This document shows, piece after piece, positions 55,656-64,000 of a stretch of 64,000 nt of DNA. The stretch spans positions 5,618,438 to 5,682,437 of the forward strand of contig JARUPZ010000021.1 of the NCBI GenBank assembly GCA_031213475.1. Reading direction: 5' to 3'. The notes below the pieces were generated by a model that was not told the DNA's origin, searched no databases, and saw nothing but the letters and a program-made list of their open reading frames with translations. Source of the stretch: Nereocystis luetkeana (Eukaryota; Sar; Phaeophyceae; Laminariales; Laminariaceae). The stretch's first letter is position 1. Each line of letters begins with the position of its first letter. A program made the position numbers and the translations under genes.

Positions 55656-56721
55656 TAGAAAGAAAATACTTGCCGTTCCCGGAGTTTGCTTCAACGAGTA
55701 CCACTATCTATCTAGAGTCGTAAGTATAAACACCGTTTTTATTCGAATATGAAGACGAAACATATACCAGGTACTATATTACCAACCAGAGCGACATCTG
55801 CCTATCCACACCGCCGTTATACGTGCATCGTCCATGTCGTGCGCTGTGCCGCAGGCACGTACCTGATAACCAGTAGAGAAGAGTAGACGTACTTCGTAGG
55901 GTAATGTGTGCGGTATGTACCTGGTATGCGCCACGGCTGCTGCGCTGGCGCAACATTTGGGCAGGATTTTTTGCGGTTTTGCGCAACAGACTAATAGTTC
56001 AAGTAGGCGCCGCCGGAAGGCGTGTTGCGAGCGCAACCCGTGCAAGTTTCGGTGCGCGTAACACTTTTCGCCGCGGGCGAAAAACTTGTCGAGCGCGTAT
56101 TTTTCGCTTGGACGCTCTTGTTATATATACCTGGTACTACTACTGCTTGCTGTAGATTTTTTCTTGAGGCACCTTTTTTTCGTTCACCATACGAACTCGT
56201 GCTCGTAGGCGAAAAAAAAAAACGTTTTTTAGGCTTCTGCACGAAATTTTTATTATTATTACCAGGTATATTATTATGCTTGCCATCCGACAATGTGTAG
56301 TGTTGTTCTATTAATAATACACGACTGTCAAATGGTTACCGAGCAAATAAATATTCACGCATGTATCGCATACCTGGTATACTGGACGCCGGAGCCCTAA
56401 AAATGCTGTTATCAGTGGTCCTCGCTGAAGTCCCCAAGAATACCGAAGGGGATAATTATTTATTTTCCAAATTCGGCGGGACGAAATGCGAGATAACGCC
56501 CACGCGATGCAGTCCCTCTGTACAAAACACCGGTTACAGTATCAATAGTAGTATACGTACATGACTGCTACATGTACCTGGCACTATTGTAGGTATGTAC
56601 GAGTACTTGCGGCGGAGTTTTTTTAGTTGTTAGGTCGATAATCGAAAGTTTTTTCAAGTATCAACCGTCGTGAGTCATGAGGGATGAGAACAACAATGCC
56701 TACCAGCTACTTTTCACACAT

Positions 56722-56990
56722 CAGATAGATCATCTACAGATCACTCCCACAGCTCATGATCTAGATCCTTCAGGGCAGATACGTTCCTGATCTGTATAAT
56801 CTGCATGATCTGTATGATCTGTATGATCTGTATGATCCCGCTCCATGTTGCCGGGCGGGAGACGTATACAAACCTGCATGATCTGCTTACTCAAGGGACA
56901 GTGTTTCGTGGGATTGATCTGCTCTACATTGTACAGGTCCTGCACAAACCTGTACCAGGTACCATCATAGCGGAAGGTTAGGATCAAGAT
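56722..56990 (+). repeat. GATC-rich dispersed repeat
   Basis: CAGATAGATCATCTACAGAT, then the CTGTATGATCTGTATGATC run and the GCTCCATGTTGCCGGGCGGG core. It ends next to an M MITE. Confidence 0.7.
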
Positions 56991-56996
56991 GAACTA

Positions 56997-57101
56997 TTAC
57001 GGGGGACCATAGTTAATAGGGCCTATGGTATACATAAAAACCTATATATTTAACTATTTTTACTAACAATATTTCGTACTATTAACTATAGTCCCCCGAA
57101 A
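56997..57101 (+). mobile_element. M-family MITE
   Basis: 105 bp, TA on both sides. The right end reads TATAGTCCCCCGAAA (two changes). Confidence 0.93.
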
Positions 57102-57939
57102 TACAGTAAATTAATCTATTACGGTACGTCGTCATCTTGTCCGAGCCGCGTGTAATGCAGCGCAAGCCCCCTTTGCCAGAAAACCTACAAAACAGTAGTA
57201 GCTTTGTTAAACTTGTGAAGCTCGTTAACTCCCTTTGGGTGTGTAGAGATGGCGACCGAAGCAAATCGAACCGGGTTCGAACCGGTACACGAAAACTTGA
57301 GAAATAAGTGTGGACAGGGGTTTCCTCTCGCTCTCCGGGGCGCGAGAACAAAAACAATATATAGCGACCGAAGCAATGGTTGGTAACCTTGGTGCTTTAT
57401 CAACCATTCAACCGTCTACGACCAGCAGCGTGAGCGCGGCCAGAAGCATACGGGTGGGATCCCGCGGTGCCCGTGCCGAAGTACTCCCTTGCTTTGCACT
57501 GTAGTCCGGACATCGACTCGTATCACCCCCCCCCTGCAGCAATCACGCAGGGGCCGACGCTGCAATCGCCATATTTTTTGTCGCCAATTTTCCCCTCTGA
57601 CACATCCTACAGCAGAGGTGCACCAGTTTTTTCTGACCCCCCCCCCCCCGCTTGACCTTAAGGATCTCTACACTATTATTAAGTCACTATTAATAGTATT
57701 AATAGTGAGTCACCCGAAAAAACGATTTTTGAGGAAACGCGAAAGCGCAATGATTGATGAACCATCCCGATGAACCATCCCAAGGCCTGCCGTGGGTACA
57801 TACAGTAGGTACACAAGGCATCCCATGTCGCTGAGTAAATGTTGGCATCCCGACGATTTTGTGTTTAAGAAGGAAGCCCCCGACATTTATAAAAAAAAGC
57901 ATAGAGCGAAAAAACTTTTGGGTATGTTCGACCAACTCT

Positions 57940-58025
57940 GATCCTTTTGGTACTACAGCAGTCAGCCCCGTTTTGAGGGCAACTTACTTCGAATTCGAGT
58001 GATTACAGCTCGTCCTAAAAGAGCT
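57940..58025. mobile_element. P-family palindromic MITE, decayed
   Basis: CCTTTTGGTACTACAGCAGT on the left and a partly lost right half (CAGCTCGTCCTAAAAGAGC). Confidence 0.55.
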
Positions 58026-58186
58026 GCAACCTGTGCCGTGACGGCCGGAGAGTGCCACACGCACAATTGTTGTATACATGTACGAGGTGGTGTAACGTCT
58101 GTTTGTTTGGCGCCGCCTGTGAGTTTTGCTACCAACACACGCTACATACGCTTCGCGCGCCCTTGCCGCCTTCTTTAAAACCTCAG

Positions 58187-61100
58187 GGCGCTTCTAGTAA
58201 TAGTGGCGATGGCGGTGGTGACAGCGGCAGCGGCAGCGGCAGCGGCATGTCGAAGGTGCTTTTCGTAGAAGTCGGCTTCGGCAACGACCAACATGGACAA
58301 GACCCCACCAAGGCGTGTGTCAGGTGCGACGAGGCGAACGGCACCGGCAGCAGCTGCAGTCGTGGGGTTATAGGACTGTACAGTGATTCTCCCTCCCTCC
58401 CTCCCTCCCTCCCTCCTTTCTTCCTTTCCTCCCCCGACCCCCCCGGTCCCCTCGTTTCCTCCCGTGTGCGCATTGATATCACCACAACTATTATATATTG
58501 TTGACACAGCAGTGTTTTTTACATCGTTTCGGCCGGCGCATGGCTTTACCTGGCAACGATTCCTATCAGGCATTCAGCACTCTGTATATCACTAAGAATC
58601 GATGTGGTGTACGTGGTGTGTATCTATTGATCAGAGCTAGAAAAACACTTGAAAATACTTTCAGTCGTGCACTATGCGTCAACAAGTTAGCATCACCGAA
58701 AGCAACGCCTCAAGTTACTCGTATGTCGCCTCCCCCCCCCCTGATCACACCAGAGAACGAATATATTCATTCATTCATTCGATGCTTTCATCCATACGCA
58801 AGAAATTTCGCCTCACAAGCGGTTCTTAGCAGGATGCAGCTCAGTCGCCCTTCATGCGACTCGCCCAACACCTCACGGCGCTCCGCGCTTGGTGCAAGCA
58901 TATGTCTCCCTGGTCGGTGAAAACCCGACGTGCCCCGTCCCGGCCTTGTAGGGATGCGAGGGTCTACGGTCATACGACTACGGCCATGCATGATGACACG
59001 AGTACATGTCTCCTATCGAGTACACCCCCCCCGACCCCCTCCACCCCCCACCCCGCGAATTCCTTCTCTGGAATGCAACCCTTGCGCCAATGCTGTCAGA
59101 GCCTGCCGCAATGCCATCGAGTTCAACTCCATCCCTTCGATAAACGCGATCGTCCCAGGAGGCTACGCCAACATGAAGCTGAGGGTTCAGCTGGCTGTTC
59201 CGGTTCCTGAGGTGCACAGCGCGGGCCCATCCCGACCCTACTGTATTTGTTTTCTGAGCTGTGTGATTTTTACGAGAGCGGTATACATAAGAGAGTAGAC
59301 CTTTTACAGAGAAAGGGGATTTCGTTGCTCGCAGTATTCTGATTGGTCTAGTCGAACCTCTTGTGACCCTGAACCCCGTTCCGAAGACGGCCTGCCGTGC
59401 TGTCGATAGGTGACACCTCGGGAGCCCCCAGTATCGCCACCCGTTGCTCCTGCTTGCCAGGGGGCGAGGCCTGGTCAACCAGCGCCACGTAGCACCACCG
59501 GTAGTACCACTTGTTCGTTCGAAAAAAAAATGATTTGGCATACATACACCAGCGGTGGGCGAGAACAAAATAGACCGTAACGCTACACGTACAACCATTG
59601 GTTGATTCAGTCTGATTGGTTGATTCAGTCTGATTGGTCTGGGTGAGGTATGTATGTTCGTCTCGGTACACGGGTGTGAGTCCAACCATTTCCTCGAAAT
59701 GCTGTTGAGCTACGTACGTCCGCCCAAAGCTGTTTAGGGCTGTTCACGGATCGGGTCAAACCCTACCGGGTCGCGTCAGGTCGGATCGAGTCGGGTATTG
59801 GTGAGCGGACCCGATCCGTCAAAATTTTGAAACCCTCCTGACCAGATCCGACCCGACCCGACCCGACCCGATGCCGACCCGTGAGATTTTCTAAAACTTG
59901 CTACCTCGACCCGCGGGTTCGGGCCATGAGCCGTGAAATTCCCTGAAAAATTGGTACCTCTTTCGGAAAATCACCGTATTTATGACGTATGATATCGTGA
60001 AAAAACTACGACCGACCGACCCGACCGGGCGCGGAGTATTATTCTTCGAAAAAAGAAGAAACGAAAACAAAAAAAAACTGAATACCGCCGGCGTGTTTCG
60101 TTCGACCAATCACGACACACTTTTACGTGCAGGAAATGCATCTACACCAGAGATGACACGAACAGCGCAGATTTACCCCCCCCCCCCCCCCCCGACTTCC
60201 CAATACCCCTCCACCAGAATCCCTATCCAGCTTGATGGAACTCCTCGACCTGTATACGATGGCTCATCATTTCCCTCGTGTTACCGAGCACGATCAACGA
60301 AAAGTATTTTCGATTTTTGAGGTGGTTCACACCACCCCCCCCCCCCCCCCCCTCCCCCCAAGAAATCCTAAACGCGGCGCTGCGACGCTGCGCTCGGGTC
60401 GTAGCTCTGGTGATGATGATAAATGATGACGACGGCTTTATCACACTGTTAGTCGGTCAATTCCATGAAAATCTAGCTCGAGGTCACAAAACAGGCTGAA
60501 AAAGGGTAGGCTCGTTGGAAGAAAACAAATCAAAAGACCGTGTGGTGCAGTACGGAGGGGTTGACACTTTATTGTCCAACATTTTTTTTCTGAACGACGG
60601 GGCTCCTTGTTGGACCGCTCAGGTGCCAGGGTGCTTGGAGCGTTTGCCTCGCTCCCGAAGAGCTAGACGGCGATGAGGCTGGAAAGAGATAACAAAAACA
60701 ATATTGTGAGAAATCAAGAAGGTCGGGTAAGAAAAAAGGGGGAGTCTCGTCCCCTTCGCCCTGAGACCCTGAAAAAGCCACCCCGTTTAAATGTAAACCC
60801 CATCCAGGGAGACATCGTCATCTCCGCGACCTCCTTAAGATGAATTGCAGGGTACATGAATCAACACCAAATCAGGCGATCAGACCGCATCAGACCTTTT
60901 GCGCGACTGTAAGCGACGGCTACGTCCTACATCCTTAAACCCAAAGTGATCAGAACTCTGTTCTGTTTTTTACGTATGTATATTGCAGTAGCCGGCCCCC
61001 CCGGTGGCTTGGTGGGTGGTCCGCGTTCGTGGGTTCAAGTCTCACCGAGTGCATGCTCGTGGCTTTTCTTGCAAAAAATAAATTGATTAGCGGAAAGCGC

Positions 61101-63272
61101 GAGAGCGTGAGTTAGCTATATTCGATGAAAATCGACGAGCAGTGGGAATGCTGAACCCTATGCGCGCCAAAAAATAAAGGCACGTACCGGGGGGGAAAAG
61201 GGTGGACACCTGTGACCACGGCTTGTCTAGAAGCTCGTTGAGGGTAAAACCTCCCACGAGTAAGGCTGGAAAGTAAAAGTGATATTGGGAAAAAAAATGC
61301 CATGGGATTGTTTCTCAACCATCGTATTCGTACGCCTAGACCATGGGATTGTTCATCAACCATGGTACTTTCAAGTTTTTTTTTTCTAAAAATCGTTTTT
61401 TGGATGAGGTATACGGAGCTCCTATACCACAATCAAGTGAGGAACCTCATCGAAACAAAACAATGGTGCACCTCTGCCTGAAGCATGTGTCTCAAAAAGT
61501 ACAAAAAAAATAGTAGCATGCACCGCAGTACGCAAGGGAGCGCTACTAGCGAGCCGGAGTATTATCTCGTATCGCTTGCCTCCAGACACTTGCGAGGAAC
61601 GTATCCCATGGCCCATACGTACCGCCAGGCACACCCGAAAAAATAAGAACAACTTTTCAAAGCGTCTGGGTCAGGGTTCAGAGCTTTGGTGTAGGGATAC
61701 TGGCGGGTTGGGTTGACCGCCTTCCCTCCTGGAGTTTTTGAAAACGTAAAAACGTCCCAAAAAAACACAAAAAAAACATAGCTCGAGAATCATCTAGACG
61801 GTAAGTTTTTTTGTGCTTCATCCGTGATACCACGCGATTGTTTTTTGTGCGCCACGACTGGTAGAAAGACCTCTTCCTCTTGGCGTATGTTCTGATCGTG
61901 GTGTCCATCACCCCCCCCCCCCCCCCCCCCCCCCCTCCCCCCGTCGGCAAGACATGCCTGCTTGGTCGGTGAAAACCCGACGTGTTCCATCCCGGCATTG
62001 TAGGGATGTGACGGCCTAAGCTCGTAAGACTACGGCCATGCATGAGATCGAGTACGCCCCCTGACCCCCCCTCCCCTCCCGAAATCTCTCGCCATGCAAT
62101 GAAGGAAGAGGTGGACATCGAGGCGATCAGGAGGGTTTTCCCGTACGGCCAGCTGCTGCCCGTGGAGTTCCAGGCTGGAGGCATGAGGGCGTCCAGCGGT
62201 ATCGAGTTGCCCGAGATGGGAGGTAAGGCACCGATTATAAACTTGACCTGCTGTGTACCTCAACATGATTTACGTACCTGATGTTTTTCCGACAAAACCG
62301 TACGTAAAGACACTTTTTTTTCTTTTCTTTTTTTCCGGGTTTTGGTTTTGTTATGTTTTGCTTCGTTGTGCTTCTTTGTTTGCCTGTTTTGTTTGTGGGT
62401 ACGTTTGTTTGTCTGTTTTTTTGTTTTTTTTTCTTGTCCTCGCTGTTGATGCGATTTATTTGTCTCCTGTTCGAGTCGTTTGTTTTGGAACCCACCGACC
62501 CCCCCCCCTCTCCATACAGGTTAGGCTGGCGTCGGTTGGCATCGACACTGTAAAACACACCGCCCACTACGAGAGCTAGACAACCAGGGTACCTCTTTTT
62601 TTTTTTGGCGGTCGGTCACTGCTGGTGATTGCGTTAGAGCAGTTGTGCGGGGTGGAGAATATTTACTCCGCACAAGGGGAATGACTGTATCACGTTGTGT
62701 GTATGGTAAGGCACCCACGAGGCAGTTGCATAGTACCCCCATTGCTGTCTTTGGAACTTGGCCACACCGGAAATCAAATTAACTCATTGAAGCTGCCGTC
62801 CATATGCAAGTCCGCCTCACAAGCGTTTTTTAGTAGGATGCAGCTCACCCTTCATGCGACTCGCCGAGCGCATCACGGCGCTTCGCGCTCGATGCAAGCA
62901 ATGTCTGATGCCTGGTCGGTGAAAACCCGACGTGCTCCGTTTCGGCATTGTAGGGGTGCGAGAAGTCCATGGTCACACGACTACGGCCATGCATGACATC
63001 GAGTACACCCCCGTATGTACCCCTCCCCCCACCCTCTCATACACCTCTCTCCGCTTACTCCCACCCAATATACCCCTCCCCTTACACTCCTATATCCCCC
63101 CCCCCCCCGTCTCGAAAGGGATGCGTTGTCAATAGCCAAATGACTAAGGCAAGAAACAAATGAGTACGCCCCCCCCCCCCCCCCCCTCCCCCCCACTCTC
63201 CATGCCATGGCACTTGCAGATGTAGGAGACGACATGATCATCGCCATCAGCTGCGTCACGGTGGGCTACTGA
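58187..63272 (+). CDS. Lin0512-family protein (4 exons)
   Basis: Exons: 58187-58323, 59100-59211, 62105-62222, 63220-63272 (stop TGA). The core starts at ATG 58247 and is 119 residues, the usual size for this family of small conserved proteins of unknown function (Pfam Lin0512). Motifs: MSKVLFVEVGFGNDQHGQD (N-terminus), RACRNAIEFNSIPSI, VPGGYANMKLRVQLAVP, IRRVFPYGQLLPVEFQAGGM, GMRASSGIELPEMGD and MIIAISCVTVGY (C-terminus). Phases 2, 0 and 1 match across all joins. Upstream of the ATG the frame stays open for 20 Gly/Ser-rich codons to a good acceptor (CCTCAG at 58181-58186), so there is probably a leader exon, likely 55351. Three of the four acceptors are directly preceded by C-tail elements. 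Confidence 0.9.
58776..59045 (+). repeat. C-tail family copy abutting an exon
   Basis: Contains GCCTCACAAGCGGTTCTTAG and GGTGAAAACCCGACGTGCCC, and ends TATCGAGTACACCCCCCCC. It lies about 70 nt before Lin0512 exon 59100-59211, and its C-rich tail runs into the acceptor region. Confidence 0.8.
59750..59935. repeat. GGGTC/GACCC cluster in inverted arrangement
   Basis: GGGTC units on the left (TCGGATCGAGTCGGGT) and GACCC units on the right (CGACCCGACCCGACCCG). Related to 37908-38205. Confidence 0.75.
60994..61299 (+). mobile_element. tRNA-derived SINE, head type I, uninterrupted
   Basis: Head CCGGTGGCTTGGTGGGTGG ... GTGGGTTCAAGTCTCACCG, body AGCGGAAAGCGCGAGAGCGT, ATTCGATGAAAATCGACGAG and AAAGGCACGTACCGG, tail GGAAAGTAAAAGTGATATTG plus an A-run. 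Best SINE reference copy. Confidence 0.85.
61955..62080 (+). repeat. C-tail family 3' fragment abutting an exon
   Basis: Only the last 100 bp of the family (GGTCGGTGAAAACCCGACGT to GATCGAGTACGCCCCC). It lies about 25-45 nt before Lin0512 exon 62105-62222. It follows an independent C-run at 61911-61940. Confidence 0.8.
62508..63016 (+). repeat. C-tail family, full length
   Basis: From GGCTGGCGTCGGTTGGCATC to GACATCGAGTACACCCCC. It is 506 bp and collinear with 21590-22112 and 29752-30277. It lies in the last Lin0512 intron. Confidence 0.85.
63105..63200 (+). repeat. C-tail family, short variant, abutting an exon
   Basis: GTCTCGAAAGGGATGCG, GACTAAGGCAAGAAACAAAT and the end GAGTACGC with a C-run to about 63200. 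It lies 20 nt before Lin0512 exon 63220-63272. Confidence 0.85.
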
Positions 63273-64000
63273 CCCGGACTCCGACCATAAACTGGCCATA
63301 CGAGAACAACGAGGGCCGTCTTATCACTCCATAGACCTTGGCCCTGCTTCCACGAACTGCTTGAAAATATGTACCCACTTCGGTTCGGGAATAGGATCAC
63401 CCTTCGGAGTGATGATGCTACAGCCAGTACAGCAGCGTCAAACGGAGACTATACGAAGTATTCCCGAACGTTGAACCCTTGCCTCAAGCGAACGACCACC
63501 CCGGATTTGTTTTTCGGAGAACGGAGGTATAATGACGAGTTACACAGCAGTGTGAACTAAAAACCATTTCCCCACCGCCTGGGAAAATTCTCGGGAAAAT
63601 TCTCGGAATGAAGATGCAACGAGGAGTTGTATGGTGTGCTGCGGTACTTGGGGGTACATACCAGATACCTGGTAGCTGTTTTCGGCTACAAATAGTTTTG
63701 TTTCTAAAGGTCGGGGGCTTCTTGACACAAAATCTTCAGGATGCCAGCATTTCAGCAACCATTGCGCTTCTAGTACCTAGGCCTTGGGATGGCTCCTCAA
63801 ATATTGCGCTTTTAGTTTTCTCAAAAACAGCTTTTGGGTGACCTCAGTAATAGTAGTAATGACTTACTAATAGTATAGAGCTCCTTAAGGTCAAGTGAGG
63901 GGCCTCAGAAAAAAAAAATGGCGCACCTCTACTGCTGTAGCATGTGTCGTCTACCATTTTTTTTCGAAGCTTGACAATGTCGCAAACTGTTGACGAGAGC
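63273..64000. other. Downstream of Lin0512, no gene seen
   Basis: Contains repeat D (about 63770-63960: TTTTCTCAAAAACAGCTTTT, GAGCTCCTTAAGGTCAAGTG). Open frames here show no family features. Confidence 0.45.

Noticed and set aside
1-64000. CRISPR array, operons, ribosome binding sites, or an integrated virus
   Set aside because: The tandem arrays have no spacer pattern, the genes are spliced eukaryotic genes, and no viral structural or replication gene was recognised.

Overview
This is nuclear DNA of a eukaryote with very long introns. The genes point to a photosynthetic, flagellated stramenopile, most likely a brown alga. The basis is an intraflagellar-transport gene, spliceosomal introns with GT-AG ends, and a 5' exon whose signal peptide ends just before Phe-Ala, in the style of stramenopile plastid presequences. 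The lineage is inferred; no rRNA or organelle marker is present.

Four real genes can be read. (1) 646-11832, + strand: the C-terminal three quarters of IFT52, seven exons, 5' end outside the window. (2) 19988-50642, - strand: an RCC1-repeat/BTB/BACK protein of about 580 codons, spread over 13 small exons in 30.7 kb; its first exon or exons were not found. (3) 58187-63272, + strand: a Lin0512-family protein in four exons, probably preceded by a plastid-targeting exon at 55351. (4) 47456-47528, + strand: tRNA-Val(UAC), inside an intron of gene 2. Exon joins in genes 1-3 were checked by eye: phases agree and exon lengths match codon counts.

Almost everything else is repeats. Those I could group are: a 105-bp TA-flanked MITE family ('M', about 16 copies in both orientations, several nested); a palindromic TTAA-flanked family of about 90 bp ('P', about 13 copies, piggyBac-like); three TTA-flanked elements of about 0.8 kb (PIF/Harbinger-like); a decayed Tc1/mariner element carrying an M copy in its transposase; tRNA-headed SINEs; a dispersed family ('C-tail') whose 3' end GAGTAC is always followed by a run of C; a GATC-rich family; short hairpin elements ('H'); a 42-bp satellite; and many microsatellites, including 965 bp of uninterrupted GGGA.

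Layout: 1-11832 IFT52 with repeat-filled introns; 11833-19987 intergenic repeats and nested insertions; 19988-50642 RCC1-BTB gene with the mariner, the GGGA array, the satellite and the tRNA in its introns; 50643-58186 intergenic and divergent 5' regions with the PIF-like elements; 58187-63272 Lin0512 gene; 63273-64000 repeats.

The most unusual signal is the relation between the C-tail family and splicing. In 9 of 24 readable 3' splice sites, a sense-oriented GAGTAC-poly(C) element lies just upstream, so its C-run forms or adjoins the polypyrimidine tract.
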